Notes: a model not told the origin generated them from the letters alone. DNA of 64,000 nt from Amycolatopsis acidiphila (GCF_021391495.1 NZ_CP090063.1:4526001-4590000); one strand, 5' to 3'. Shown: positions 51,526 through 60,818, numbered from the stretch's first letter. Numbers and translations are program-made.

Positions 51526-51999
51526 ATGCACGCGCGCTTGGACCTCTTCGGCAACCCGATCGGAGCGCAGTTCCTCAAGTACATCAACACGGCCGGACAG
51601 GCGGTGTCGAACTCGGCACTGCCGGCCGCGACCCAGGAGCTGGTGAAGCTCCGGGCCAGCCAGATCAACGGCTGCGGTATGTGCACGGACATGCACACCA
51701 AGGACGCGGCGCAGGCCGGGGAGACCCCGGTGCGCCTCAACCTCGTCGCGGCCTGGCGCGAGGCCACGGTCTTCACCGAGGCCGAGCGCGCGGCACTGGA
51801 GCTGGCGGAGCAGGGCACGCGGATCGCGGACGCGGCCGGCGGGGTCACGGACGAGGCGTGGGCGAACGCGGCCAACCACTACGACGAGGACCAGCTCGCC
51901 GCCCTGGTGTCCCTGATCGCCGTGATCAACACCTACAACCGGGTGAACGTGATCGTCCGGCAGCCCGCCGGCGACTACCAGCCCGGCCAGTTCGGCTAG
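51526..51999 (+). CDS. Carboxymuconolactone decarboxylase family (AhpD-like) protein
   Basis: A 157-residue all-helical CMD/AhpD protein with the redox-type motif NGCGMCTDMH (CxxC and following His) and ELVKLRASQI before it. AhpD-like members reduce peroxiredoxins; others act in aromatic degradation. The CxxC favours the redox role. Its stop shares CTAG (51996-51999) with the convergent gene. Confidence 0.88.
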   Translation: MHARLDLFGNPIGAQFLKYINTAGQAVSNSALPAATQELVKLRASQINGCGMCTDMHTKDAAQAGETPVRLNLVAAWREATVFTEAERAALELAEQGTRIADAAGGVTDEAWANAANHYDEDQLAALVSLIAVINTYNRVNVIVRQPAGDYQPGQFG

Positions 52000-52592
52000 G
52001 CCGGCCCCGCACTGACCTCGATCAGCTCGAGGCGGCCCAGATCGGCCGGGGACAGTGCGTTCGCCGCGGCGAGCACGCGTTCCTGGTGCTCGCTGATCCG
52101 CCGGTCGACCAGCGCACTGAGCCGGTAGGCCAGCGCGCCGGTCTGCCGGACGGTCACCTCGTCCAGCGGCGGCTGCGGCACCCCGGTGATGGCGATACCG
52201 CCGACCCGGCCGTCGGCGCTCGTGGCCGCGCCGACCTCGTAGCGCTCACGCGGGTTCGTGGCGGGATCGGCGTAGTGCTTGCGCAGCTGCCGCAGGACCT
52301 TGTGCCACTCCAGCACCTCGCCCGGCAGTTCGATCGAGCGCACGTCGTCCTCGGTGAGGCCCATTCCCCTTGCCCCGCCGGTGAAACAACGCGCGTACGA
52401 GATCAACGCAGTGGTCCAGACCCCTTCCACGACCACGTCGTCCGGGCGCCCGGCCAGCTCCCGCACCAGCCGTTCGCAACACCGCAGCACGGTCTGCAGG
52501 TCGTTGAAGATCGAGGCCAGGTCCGCCAGGGCCTCCGCGGCCGGGGTCACCAGTCGCCGTACGGTCGCCGGTTCGTTGATCGCGTTCGTCAC
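51996..52592 (-). CDS. Conserved hypothetical protein
   Basis: A 198-residue protein from GTG 52592, mainly helical at both ends. Visible features are ALADLASIFNDLQTVLRCCERL, EGVWTTALISYARCF and a beta-rich segment (GRVGGIAITG). I do not recognise the family and assign no function. Its start faces the TetR gene at 52690 across 97 bases that contain a perfect palindrome (52626-52642). Confidence 0.62.
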   Translation of the reverse strand: MTNAINEPATVRRLVTPAAEALADLASIFNDLQTVLRCCERLVRELAGRPDDVVVEGVWTTALISYARCFTGGARGMGLTEDDVRSIELPGEVLEWHKVLRQLRKHYADPATNPRERYEVGAATSADGRVGGIAITGVPQPPLDEVTVRQTGALAYRLSALVDRRISEHQERVLAAANALSPADLGRLELIEVSAGPA

Positions 52593-52625
52593 CCGCTCAC
52601 GGTAAGCGCCGCGGCGCGCTCGGCG

Positions 52626-52642
52626 TGTCTCAAATTGAGACA
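52626..52642. promoter_or_regulatory. Perfect 17-bp palindromic operator
   Basis: TGTCTCAA-A-TTGAGACA has 8-bp perfect arms around one base. It is AT-richer than its surroundings and sits between two divergent starts (52592 and 52690). The TetR protein encoded at 52690 is the nearest candidate ligand; activators of the Fis/NtrC type bind sites of similar shape. Confidence 0.65.
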
Positions 52643-52689
52643 GGCCACCGCGCCGGGCCCGGGCCTCGCGGATGTGAGAACGTCTGACC

Positions 52690-53316
52690 ATGGAAGCTGC
52701 CGACGGCCCGGCGGAACGGGGCTACCGGCGCTCGGCAGGCTCGCCGCGTGGCGAGGCCCGGCGCCAGGACCTGCTCGAACGGGTCACCGACGACCTCGCC
52801 GTCAACGGTCTGGTCGACTTCTCGCTCCGTCGTGCCGCGCGGGCGGCCGGCACGACGCACAAGGTCCTGCTCTACCACTTCGACGGGGCCGAGGACCTGC
52901 TCCGCCAAGCCGTCGCGAGGCTCCGCGAGCGGCGGATCGGCAACGCGCTCACCGCGATCGCCGGGGACACCGGCCACCCCACGCTCGCGGACCGGGTGCG
53001 CGCCGTCTGGCGCACGCTCACCGAGGAGGAGGCAGGGCTGCGGCGGGTGCTCGACCAGGCCATCGGGCTGTCGATGTACGACCCCGCGCGTTACAACGAG
53101 CTCAGCCGCGAGGCCTCGCAGCTCTACCTGCCCCTGCTGGAGTCCTTCTGCCCGCCGGACTGGCCGCCCGGTCGCAAGCTCGAAGTCGCCGAGATGATCC
53201 TCGCGACGCTGCGCGGCTTCCTGCTCGAACGCCTGGCGATCGGCGACTCCGCCGGGGTGGACGCGGGTTTCCGGGCACTGGTCCGGGCGCTGGAGCGCGA
53301 GGACGCCGCCGGATAG
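52690..53316 (+). CDS. TetR family regulator
   Basis: A 208-residue TetR repressor. The HTH is at about residues 25-70 (QDLLERVTDDLAVNGLVDFS, LRRAARAAGTTHKVLLYHFD). The ligand domain follows (LDQAIGLSMYDPARYNELSR). Start ATG 52690. It is followed after 65 bases by an alpha/beta hydrolase gene that has its own palindrome upstream; both are potential targets. Confidence 0.87.
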   Translation: MEAADGPAERGYRRSAGSPRGEARRQDLLERVTDDLAVNGLVDFSLRRAARAAGTTHKVLLYHFDGAEDLLRQAVARLRERRIGNALTAIAGDTGHPTLADRVRAVWRTLTEEEAGLRRVLDQAIGLSMYDPARYNELSREASQLYLPLLESFCPPDWPPGRKLEVAEMILATLRGFLLERLAIGDSAGVDAGFRALVRALEREDAAG

Positions 53317-53331
53317 CCGTGGACAGTTTGC

Positions 53332-53345
53332 GAACCACGTGGTTC
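53332..53345. promoter_or_regulatory. Perfect 14-bp palindrome before the hydrolase gene
   Basis: GAACCACGTGGTTC lies 15 bases after the TetR stop and 37 bases before ATG 53382. It is well placed to block hydrolase transcription. It differs in sequence from the palindrome at 52626, so the two probably bind different proteins. Confidence 0.6.
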
Positions 53346-53381
53346 ACTTGATCTCGAGGCGGGTATCCCCAGGAGGTCGGT

Positions 53382-54287
53382 ATGCGGCGGAAAGTTCGGT
53401 TCACCAGCGGCGGCGACGAATGCGTCGGATGGCACTACCCGGGCACCAACGGCGGTTGCGTCGTGATGGCAGGCGGGTTCGCGGTGACGAAGGAGCCGGG
53501 CACGGACCTGTTCGCGCACCGGTTCCACGAGGCGGGGTTCAGCGTCCTGGCCTTCGACTACCGGCGGATCGGTGAGAGCGGCGGCAGCCCGCGCCAGGTC
53601 CTGCCGCTGAAGGACCAGCTCGCCGACTGGCAGGCCGCGGTCGCGGTCGCCGCGACCCTGCCCGAGGTCGACCCGGCACGCCTCGCCGTCTGGGGCTTCT
53701 CCGCCAGCGGTGGGCACATCTTCCGGGTGGCGGCGGAAAACCCGCGGCTCGCCGCGGCGATCGCGCAGACCCCGAACGCCGACGGGGTGGCCGCGGCGCG
53801 CAACGCGGCCCGGTACCAGAAACCTTCCGCGATGCTGCGGTTCGTCGGGCGCGCGATCCTCGACGTACTCGGCGGTCTCGCCGGCCGGGAGCCGCGGCTG
53901 GTGCCGCTCGCGGCCGAGCCGGGGACGGTCGCGATGCTCACCACGCCGGACGCCCTCGACGGCGAGCGCGCGCTCAACCCGGGCGGCAAGTACCCGCAGT
54001 GGCGCCAGGAGGTTGCGGCCCGCTCCGCGCTGTGCCTCGGCTTCTACCGGCCCGGCCGGCACGCCGCCCGCGTGCGCAGCCCGCTGCTCGTCCTCGTGTG
54101 CGAGGAGGACCGGACAGCCCTGGTCCAGCCGTCGGTCGATGCGGCGAACCGGGCTCCACGGGCTGAGCTGGTCCGGCTGCCCGGCGGGCACTACGAGCCG
54201 TTCCTCGGCGGGCACGAGCGGGCGCTCGACGCCGAGTTGTCCTTCCTGCGGCGGCACGTGCTCGCCGCCGCGCCCGCTACCCGATGA
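53382..54287 (+). CDS. Alpha/beta hydrolase
   Basis: A 301-residue serine hydrolase fold. The oxyanion strand is CVVMAGGFAVTKEPGTDLFA, the nucleophile elbow is WGFSASGGH (Ser in GFSASG), the acid is in LVLVCEEDRT and the His in LPGGHYEPFL. It resembles the DUF1749/dienelactone-hydrolase-like group annotated as alpha/beta hydrolases. AGGAGG precedes ATG 53382. Substrate unknown. It overlaps the convergent LLM gene by 11 bases. Confidence 0.87.
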   Translation: MRRKVRFTSGGDECVGWHYPGTNGGCVVMAGGFAVTKEPGTDLFAHRFHEAGFSVLAFDYRRIGESGGSPRQVLPLKDQLADWQAAVAVAATLPEVDPARLAVWGFSASGGHIFRVAAENPRLAAAIAQTPNADGVAAARNAARYQKPSAMLRFVGRAILDVLGGLAGREPRLVPLAAEPGTVAMLTTPDALDGERALNPGGKYPQWRQEVAARSALCLGFYRPGRHAARVRSPLLVLVCEEDRTALVQPSVDAANRAPRAELVRLPGGHYEPFLGGHERALDAELSFLRRHVLAAAPATR

Positions 54288-55218
54288 ACTCCGCCGCGAA
54301 CCGGCGGACGGTCGCGGGCTCGAGGGCGTCGTGGAAGCCGACGATCAGCTCGTCGACCCCGGCGTCCTCGAAGGCCGCGAGCCGTTTGCGGATCGTGCCG
54401 GCGGTGCCGATCAGGCCGTACTCGGCGAGATCGCCCGGAAACACCATGGGCGCCCACGGCGGGACGGCGGCCAGTGCCTCCTCGTCGGTGTCGGCCATGA
54501 TGCAGTAGCCGGTCGAGGTCTTGGTGATCTCGGTGAAGTCCCGGCCCACGGCTTCGCAGTGCCGGGCGAGGATCGCGTACTTGCGGGCGACCTCGTCCGG
54601 CGGCTCCTGCACGTTGCACAGGTCGCCGTAGCGGGCGACGAGCTTGAGGGTCACCTGCTCGCCACCGCCGGCGATCATCAGCGGGATGTGCGGGCGCTGC
54701 ACCCCGGCCGGCTGGTTGACGACCTCCCGCACCTGGTAGTACTTCCCGTCGAAGGTGGTGACCGGCTCCGTCCACAGTGCACGGATGAGCCGCACGGCCT
54801 CGCCGAGCTGCCGGAGCCGTTCGGGCCCGCTGGGGAACTCGTAGCCGAAAGCGGTGTACTCGTCGCCGTACCAGCCCGCGCCGATGCCGAAGGTGAGCCG
54901 GCCGCCCGAGATGACGTCGAGCGTCGAGGCCATCTTCGCCTGCAGCGCGGGGTTGCGGTAGCCGTTGCCGGTGACCAGCTGTCCGAGGCGGATCCGCCGG
55001 GTCTGCGTGGCGAGGGCCGCCAGTGTCGTCCACACCTCGAACACCGGGTCGGCGCCGGGGCCGAAGGGGATGAAGTGGTCGGGGGCGTACAGGCCGTGGA
55101 AACCGCTCTCGTCGGCCGCCACCGCGAGCTCCCGCACGGTCTCGAACGCCGCGACCGGGTCCGCGACCCGGGCGAACTCGTGGGTGGTCCCCGTCGGGAG
55201 GTACAGGCTGAGCTTCAT
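54277..55218 (-). CDS. F420-dependent-type LLM class oxidoreductase
   Basis: A 313-residue luciferase-fold enzyme. The signatures are GFHGLYAPDHFIPFGPGADPVFEVWTTLAALATQT, GQLVTGNGYRNPALQAKMAST and GGRLTFGIGAGWYGDEYTAFG, which match the actinobacterial LLM family thought to use F420. ATG 55218 follows GGAAGGAAG. Substrate unknown. Confidence 0.9.
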   Translation of the reverse strand: MKLSLYLPTGTTHEFARVADPVAAFETVRELAVAADESGFHGLYAPDHFIPFGPGADPVFEVWTTLAALATQTRRIRLGQLVTGNGYRNPALQAKMASTLDVISGGRLTFGIGAGWYGDEYTAFGYEFPSGPERLRQLGEAVRLIRALWTEPVTTFDGKYYQVREVVNQPAGVQRPHIPLMIAGGGEQVTLKLVARYGDLCNVQEPPDEVARKYAILARHCEAVGRDFTEITKTSTGYCIMADTDEEALAAVPPWAPMVFPGDLAEYGLIGTAGTIRKRLAAFEDAGVDELIVGFHDALEPATVRRFAAEFIG

Positions 55219-55360
55219 GGGCTTCCTTCCCCTGGTGTGCGTGTCTCGGGAAGGAAGACCGCACGACGACCGGAAAGGAACCGGGCCCGGTGCGAGCAGC
55301 TTTCCGGCGGCCCTGGCGGACACCCGTCCGCGGTCCGGGAGCGCGGGTTAACCTCTTCGT

Positions 55361-56161
55361 ATGCGGCGAGACGGAAACCCCGAGTTCATCGAAGCCCTGG
55401 CTCGTGGGCTCGACGTCCTGCGCTGCTTCGAAGCCGCGCGCCCGGCGATGACGCTGAGCGAGGTCGCGACCGCGACCGAGCTGGCGAGACCGACCGCGCG
55501 GCGAATCCTGATCACGCTCGAACAGCTCGGCTATGTCCGCAGTGCGGACGGCACCTTCTCCCTCACCCCGCGGGTGCTGGAGCTGGGCATGGCCTACATC
55601 GGCTCGGCGAACCTGTGGGAGCTGGCCCGGCCGCACCTGCGCGCGCTGGTGGACGAGACCGGCGAGTCGTGCTCGATCGCCCAGCTCGACGGGTCCGACA
55701 TCGTCTACGTGGCCCGCGTCGCGGTGCCCAAGCTCGTGGCGCTGGCGGTGACCATCGGCACCCGGTTCCCGGCGCTGCCGACGTCGCTGGGCAAGGTGCT
55801 GCTCGCCGCGCTGCCCCCCGCCGAGCTCGACCAGGCACTCGCCGAACCGAGCCGGGCCGGCGTGCCCGCGCGGTGGACGCCCGGCCGGGAGGAGGTCGAC
55901 GCGGCGCTACGGGAGGTGCGGGCCCGGGGCTGGGCCGGCACCGACCAGCAGCTGGCGCTCGGCATCCGGTCGGTCGCCGCCCCGATCCGGGACGGGGAAG
56001 GCCGCGTGGTCGCGGCGGTCAACGTCAACGCCCACGCGGCCGAGACGCCGATGGAGACGCTCGTCGAGCACCACCTGCCGTTGCTGCTGCGCGCGGCGAG
56101 CGCGATCAGCGCCGACTGGGCCGCCTGGCACTCCCGTCCACTCGAGACGGTGCGGCGCTAG
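55361..56161 (+). CDS. IclR family regulator (PcaR/PcaU/PobR-type)
   Basis: A 266-residue IclR protein. Its start FIEALARGLDVLRCFE matches the PcaR/PcaU/PobR subgroup that controls protocatechuate and hydroxybenzoate catabolism. HTH: LSEVATATELARPTARRILI. Effector domain: GESCSIAQLDGSDIVYVARV, PTSLGKVLLAALPP, RSVAAPIRDGEGRVVAAVNV. It is tail-to-tail with the ring-cleavage operon (56173-60773), 11 bases from its last gene, and is the likely activator. Confidence 0.9.
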   Translation: MRRDGNPEFIEALARGLDVLRCFEAARPAMTLSEVATATELARPTARRILITLEQLGYVRSADGTFSLTPRVLELGMAYIGSANLWELARPHLRALVDETGESCSIAQLDGSDIVYVARVAVPKLVALAVTIGTRFPALPTSLGKVLLAALPPAELDQALAEPSRAGVPARWTPGREEVDAALREVRARGWAGTDQQLALGIRSVAAPIRDGEGRVVAAVNVNAHAAETPMETLVEHHLPLLLRAASAISADWAAWHSRPLETVRR

Positions 56162-56172
56162 CTGGTCCGGCG

Positions 56173-56532
56173 TTACGTCGCGATGTCCGGGTAGGGCAGC
56201 GTGAAGTGCGCCAGCCTGCGGGCGTACTCGGTCTGGAAGCCCATCGGCTCGTGGTCGCGCTCGAACAGGCCGATGAACAGCGTCAGCGTCAGGAACGGGT
56301 GCGCGCCCAGCTCGAACAGCCTCGGATAGTCGTGGGTGGACAGTGCGTCGCGCTCGGTGTCGTCGAAGCGCAGCCACGTGGAGGACTCGCCGCCGACGCA
56401 GTTGAGGATCCGGTTGGCCTGCTCGGCCTCCCACCACGCCACGGTGCCCACCGGGTCCTCGCGGTAGCGCTCGACCAGCTCCGGGTCGCGGTCGACGGTG
56501 TACAGGAACTTGTTCAGCAGGTACTTGCTCAC
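56173..56532 (-). CDS. LigA-type extradiol dioxygenase alpha subunit
   Basis: A 119-residue small helical subunit of the LigAB (protocatechuate 4,5-dioxygenase alpha) type: LLNKFLYTVDRDPELVERYREDP, then LTLFIGLFERDHEPMGFQTE. It shapes the active site of the catalytic beta subunit. GTG 56532 overlaps the upstream LigB-type stop as GTGA. It is the last gene of the five-gene operon. Confidence 0.85.
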   Translation of the reverse strand: MSKYLLNKFLYTVDRDPELVERYREDPVGTVAWWEAEQANRILNCVGGESSTWLRFDDTERDALSTHDYPRLFELGAHPFLTLTLFIGLFERDHEPMGFQTEYARRLAHFTLPYPDIAT

Positions 56533-57392
56533 CGCACGCCTCCGCCGGGGTACCAGGTGAAGTAGGCCTCCATGGTGTGGAACAGGTCGTAGCTGTCGAC
56601 GTAGTCCGCCCGCTGTCCTTCGCCTGCCACCCCCATCATGAGCATGAAGTCCATGAACCCGTGGGTGGCGTTGCCGGGCAGGTGCAGGCTTTCCAGCGTC
56701 ACCTCGCCCAGGCACTTCTCCAGGTCGCCCCCGGCGATCCAGTCCACGGCCTTGCGGTCGAACTCCGGGTCCGGCCCGTGCGGCCCGAACTGCCGCGGCC
56801 CGCCCAGCTCCAGGGACAGGTGCCCGGTACCGATCACCGCCACCCGCTGCTCCGACGGCCAGGACTCGACGAGCTCCCGAATCGTCTGTCCCAATTGGAC
56901 GAAGCGCTTCGGCTGCGGCAGTGGCGGGGCGAAGATGTTGGTGTAGACCGGCACGATCGGCAGGTCGTTCTGCGGGCGCAGGGTGATGATCGGGCAGGTG
57001 ATGGAGTGGTCGATCCGCAGCTCGTTGGAGAAGGCGAGGTCGAAGCCGGCGTCCAGGCCCTCGCGCAGCACGTACGCCGAGAGGTCCTCCTGTCCGCGCA
57101 GCAGCATCTTCGGCAGCCCGAACTCACGCTCTTCGTTGTAGAAGTTGGCGTCGTAGAAGGGCGCTTTGCCCACCAGGAACTGCGGCATGTTGTCCAGCCA
57201 CAGCTGGTGGAAGTGGTCCGAGCCGACCATCACCAGCACGTCCGGGCGCGCCCGCGTCAGCGTCTCGCGGAACGACTCCACCTTGCGCACCCACTCGTCG
57301 GCGAACGGCGGCCGTTCCTCGCCGGTGGCGGTGCTGGCGCGGTAGTAGAACGGGTGGTGCGTGGACGCGATCACCGCGACCAGCTCAGCCAT
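56529..57392 (-). CDS. LigB-type class III extradiol ring-cleavage dioxygenase
   Basis: A 287-residue catalytic subunit. The probable iron ligands and active-site residues are His in IASTHHPFYY and in VGSDHFHQLW, with HSITCPIITLRPQ and GTGHLSLELGGPR further along as in LigB. It opens a catechol-type ring next to a hydroxyl. ATG 57392 follows GGAGGTACCG. It overlaps the citryl-CoA-lyase-like gene by 8 bases and the LigA gene by 4. Confidence 0.9.
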   Translation of the reverse strand: MAELVAVIASTHHPFYYRASTATGEERPPFADEWVRKVESFRETLTRARPDVLVMVGSDHFHQLWLDNMPQFLVGKAPFYDANFYNEEREFGLPKMLLRGQEDLSAYVLREGLDAGFDLAFSNELRIDHSITCPIITLRPQNDLPIVPVYTNIFAPPLPQPKRFVQLGQTIRELVESWPSEQRVAVIGTGHLSLELGGPRQFGPHGPDPEFDRKAVDWIAGGDLEKCLGEVTLESLHLPGNATHGFMDFMLMMGVAGEGQRADYVDSYDLFHTMEAYFTWYPGGGVR

Positions 57393-58182
57393 CGGTACCT
57401 CCATCGGGATCGGGTGGCACGGACACGTTGTTGAGGTCCACGGACAGGAAGATCTGGTTCGCCACCGGGTTGCGCAGCTCCTCGGCGAGCTGCCCGATCA
57501 GCCCGGCGGTACGGGCCAGCAGGGCGAAGCCGCGCAGCAGCTCCAGCGGCAGGCCGAGGTCGGCGAGCGCGGCGCCGCACGCCCCGGCGCCGTTGAGCGG
57601 CAGCGTCTTGCCCAGCACCCGCGGGTGCACCCGGCCGATCGCGGCGAACAGCGCGAGGTGCGGTCCGGCCCGGCCTTCTTCCTCCGCGATCTCGAACAAC
57701 CGCGGGGTCCGCGGATCGCCGTTCTTGTGCACGTGATGCCCGAGCCCCGGGACGAACTTCCCGGCAGCACGCCGCGCGCGCACGGTCTCCAGTGCCAGCG
57801 CGTCCCAGCCCTCGTCGTCCAGCGGCGGCTGCACACCGGCGAGCACCTCGTGCAGGAAACGCCCGCAGTCCTCGGTGACGCCGAGGAACCGCGACCCGCC
57901 GCCGAGCAGGCCGGCCGCGAGCGCGCCCTGGATGGAGTCGGGGGCCGAGAGGTAGGTCAGCCGGGTGACGATCGCGGTCGGCGTGAAGCCGTGATCCGCC
58001 AGTGCCGCGAGCACCGCTTCGAAGACGCGGGTCTCCCCCGGCGTGGGCCGGCGCTGCGTCGCCAGCCAGAACGCGAGCTCGCCGAAGGACACCTTGCCCA
58101 TCACGTCCTGGGCCAGGTCCTGGCCCAGCAAGGTGATCTTCTCCAGTGAAGACGCCCCGAGCGCGGTGGGATACTCAGTCAC
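57385..58182 (-). CDS. Citryl-CoA-lyase / citrate-synthase-fold enzyme
   Basis: A 265-residue short citrate-synthase-fold protein. It keeps the GLGHHVHKNGDPRTPRLF motif (CoA and catalytic His), and NGAGACGAALADLG. The GPLHGGA-like first motif of true citrate synthases is replaced by LLGGGSRFLGVTED. This form is usually called citryl-CoA lyase and would cleave a 3-hydroxy-3-carboxy acyl-CoA to acetyl-CoA and a 2-oxo acid. The GTG at 58182 overlaps the CoA-transferase stop by 8 bases. Confidence 0.8.
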   Translation of the reverse strand: MTEYPTALGASSLEKITLLGQDLAQDVMGKVSFGELAFWLATQRRPTPGETRVFEAVLAALADHGFTPTAIVTRLTYLSAPDSIQGALAAGLLGGGSRFLGVTEDCGRFLHEVLAGVQPPLDDEGWDALALETVRARRAAGKFVPGLGHHVHKNGDPRTPRLFEIAEEEGRAGPHLALFAAIGRVHPRVLGKTLPLNGAGACGAALADLGLPLELLRGFALLARTAGLIGQLAEELRNPVANQIFLSVDLNNVSVPPDPDGGTDG

Positions 58183-59326
58183 CCTTGTCCTCCAGCCACT
58201 TGCGCAGTTCCGCCCCGTGCTCGTCCAGCTCCGGCGGCGGCAGCCGGTAGCTCACCGGCGTCCCGGAGAACCGGATCGGATGCCTCGTCGTGGGCACGCC
58301 GCCGACCTCGACCACCGGGTCGAGCTCGAACCGTTCCGCCATCGCGAAACCGCCGTCGATGGTGTTGATCGGTCCACACGGGACACCCGCATCGACGAGC
58401 AGGTCGAACCACTCCAGCGCGCCGCGTTCGCGCAGCTGCGCGGCGAGGATCGGGCGTAGCTGCGCGCGTCGCTCGGTGCGGTCGGCGTTGCGTGCGAACC
58501 GCGGATCGTCCGCGATCTCCGGGATCCCGAGCACCTCGCACAGCTTGCGGAACTGGCCGTCGTTCGCGGCCGTGACGATGAGGTCGTTGTCCTTGGTGGG
58601 CAACGGTTCGTAGGGGAACACGCTCGGGTGCGCGTTGCCCATCCGGTAGGGCACCGTGTCCCCGGCGACGAAGGCCGAGCTGTGGTTCACCAGCCCGGTC
58701 AGCGCCGAGGACAGCAGGTTCACCTCGACGTGCTGGCCCTGCCCGGTCGCGTCGCGGTGCCGTAGAGCGGCCAGGATCCCGATCGTGGCGTGGTTTCCGG
58801 CCATCACGTCGAACACCGAGATCCCCGCCCGGTACGGCGGGCCGTCCGGGTCGCCGGTGAGGCTCATCAGCCCGGAGATCGCCTGCACCATCAGGTCGTA
58901 GCCCGGCACGTTCCGTCCCGCGCCCGAGCCGAACCCACTGATCGACGCGTAGACCACGCCCGGGTTCGCCGCGCGCACGGCGTCGAAGTCCAGGCCGTAC
59001 CTGCCCAGCCCGCCCGGCTTGAAGTTCTCGATCACCACGTCCGCGCGGCGGGCGAGCTCACGCGCCACCCGGGCATCCCCGTCGTCGTGCAGGTCCAGCG
59101 CGATGGAGCGCTTGCCGCGGTTGACGCCGAGGTAGTACGTCGACACCCCGTCGCGCACCGGCGGCATCCACGTCCGGGTGTCATCGCCCTGCGGGCCTTC
59201 GACCTTCACGACGTCGGCGCCCATGTCGGCCAGCAGCATGGTCGCGTAGGGGCCGGCCAGGATCCGCGAGAAGTCGGCCACCAGGATGCCCGCCAGCGGA
59301 CCGGTGGCGGGCGTGTGCTCAGGCAT
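58175..59326 (-). CDS. CaiB/BaiF family III CoA-transferase
   Basis: A 383-residue CoA-transferase. The N-terminus reads VADFSRILAGPYATMLLADMGADVVKVE and the catalytic Asp is in VPGYDLMVQAISGLM. A typical C-terminal tail, PIRFSGTPVSYRLPPP, follows. It moves CoA from one acyl-CoA to a carboxylic acid. The ATG at 59326 overlaps the amidohydrolase stop by 8 bases; next in order is the citryl-CoA-lyase-like gene, so it plausibly makes that enzyme's substrate. Confidence 0.92.
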   Translation of the reverse strand: MPEHTPATGPLAGILVADFSRILAGPYATMLLADMGADVVKVEGPQGDDTRTWMPPVRDGVSTYYLGVNRGKRSIALDLHDDGDARVARELARRADVVIENFKPGGLGRYGLDFDAVRAANPGVVYASISGFGSGAGRNVPGYDLMVQAISGLMSLTGDPDGPPYRAGISVFDVMAGNHATIGILAALRHRDATGQGQHVEVNLLSSALTGLVNHSSAFVAGDTVPYRMGNAHPSVFPYEPLPTKDNDLIVTAANDGQFRKLCEVLGIPEIADDPRFARNADRTERRAQLRPILAAQLRERGALEWFDLLVDAGVPCGPINTIDGGFAMAERFELDPVVEVGGVPTTRHPIRFSGTPVSYRLPPPELDEHGAELRKWLEDKGD

Positions 59327-60773
59327 GGCGGCTGTGCGTCGCGGCGCTGCGGTAGTCGGTGTAGGTGTAGGGGTTGTCGAGGATCTTGGTCGCCGGGATG
59401 TCGGGGTTCATCCCCGTGCGCCAGGCCTCCTCCCCCATCGCCGAGCGCAGGTGACCGACCGTCTCCTCGACCTCCCGGCGGACGGCGGCGAGGTCGATGC
59501 CGACGAGCCGGTGGTCGTGCTTGACGACCCGGCCGTCGACCAGGACGGTGTGCACGTCCCCGCGCTGCGCCTGGAACGCGACGTGGCCGTAGGGGTTGAG
59601 CAGCGGGAACGAGACCGCGGAGTGGTCGTTCTTGAGCAGCACCACGTCGGCCTTCTTGCCCGGTTCCAGGCTGCCGAGTTGACCGTCGCGGCCGAGCGCA
59701 CGCGCGCCACCGCGGGTCGCCCACGCCACCACCTGGTCGGCGCGCAGGCTGCAGTGGGTGACGGTGTCGCCCTCGGCGTGCGCCTGCAGGTGCTCGCGGG
59801 AGCGGTCGGCGCCGAGCGTGCTCCGCATGGCCGAGAACAGGTCGCCGCTCCACCACACCGAGGTGTCCATCGACAGCGAGACCGGGATGTCGTGCGCGCG
59901 GATGGCCCAGGTGGGCGGGTAGCCCTGCCCCGCGCTCTGCTCGCTCTCGGTCGAGACCGAGATGGAGCCGCCGGTCGCGGCGATGCGGTGGTAGGAGTCG
60001 GCCGAGAGCGACGCGGCGTGCACGTACACCGTCTCCGGCGTCATGAACCCGTTGTCGTGCATGAGCCGGATGCCGTCGTCGTTGGTCGCGCCCCACACGC
60101 CGGCGTGCGTCGTGACCGGGACGCCGAGGTCGCGCGCGACCTCGAAGGCGGGCTTCTCGGGGAACGCCGGGTCACCGGTGACGTCGAAGGCGATCTGGAA
60201 GCCGAGCATGTCGTCGCCGGTGATGCGGCGGTTCACGAAGTCGCGGAACTCGGGCGTGGCGGTCCATTCCGCGGGCGGGGCCTGGATGTTGCCGTAAGCG
60301 AGGACGAACCGGCCGGGCACCGACCGCAGCGCGTCGGCGGCGGCGTCGGCGTGCTCGACCGTCTGCAGCCCGTGGGACCAGTCGACGACCGTGGTGACGC
60401 CGGATTCGAGCGCCTCCACCGCGGCGAGCACGTTCCCGGCGTGCACGTCCTGCGGCCGGAAGAGCTTGCCGCTTTCCAGGTAGTACCAGACGAAGTACTG
60501 CGTCAGCGTCCAGTCGGCGCCGTAGCCGCGCATCGCGGTCTGCCACATGTGCCGGTGGGTGTCGATCATGCCGGGCATGACGATCCCGCCGCTCGCGTCG
60601 ATGACGGCCGCGTCCGCGGGGACCGCCAGCTCCGGCCCCACGGCGCTGATCCGGTCCCCGGTCACGAGGACGTCGCCGCGCTCGAACACCTGGCGGCGCT
60701 CGTCCATCGTCAGGACGGTGCCACCGCGCAGCACCACCGGCCGCCCCGGGGCGAACTCGCTCGGCTGGTCCAT
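59319..60773 (-). CDS. TRZ/ATZ-type amidohydrolase
   Basis: A 484-residue cyclic amidohydrolase. The HxH metal motif is in MPGMIDTHRHMWQTAMRG, with VDWSHGL, further His in THAGVWG and VYVHAASL, and the Asp in LSMDTSVWW. The C-terminus GSLEPGKKADVVLL is typical of the ATZ/TRZ and guanine-deaminase group, which hydrolyse C-N or C-Cl bonds on aromatic or heteroaromatic rings. ATG 60773 follows GAGGAG. It is the first gene of the ring-cleavage operon. Confidence 0.87.
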   Translation of the reverse strand: MDQPSEFAPGRPVVLRGGTVLTMDERRQVFERGDVLVTGDRISAVGPELAVPADAAVIDASGGIVMPGMIDTHRHMWQTAMRGYGADWTLTQYFVWYYLESGKLFRPQDVHAGNVLAAVEALESGVTTVVDWSHGLQTVEHADAAADALRSVPGRFVLAYGNIQAPPAEWTATPEFRDFVNRRITGDDMLGFQIAFDVTGDPAFPEKPAFEVARDLGVPVTTHAGVWGATNDDGIRLMHDNGFMTPETVYVHAASLSADSYHRIAATGGSISVSTESEQSAGQGYPPTWAIRAHDIPVSLSMDTSVWWSGDLFSAMRSTLGADRSREHLQAHAEGDTVTHCSLRADQVVAWATRGGARALGRDGQLGSLEPGKKADVVLLKNDHSAVSFPLLNPYGHVAFQAQRGDVHTVLVDGRVVKHDHRLVGIDLAAVRREVEETVGHLRSAMGEEAWRTGMNPDIPATKILDNPYTYTDYRSAATHSRHA

Positions 60774-60818
60774 CCGCCGCTCCTCACTGCGTCGTGCGGT
60801 TCCTTGTCCGTCAGGCGG

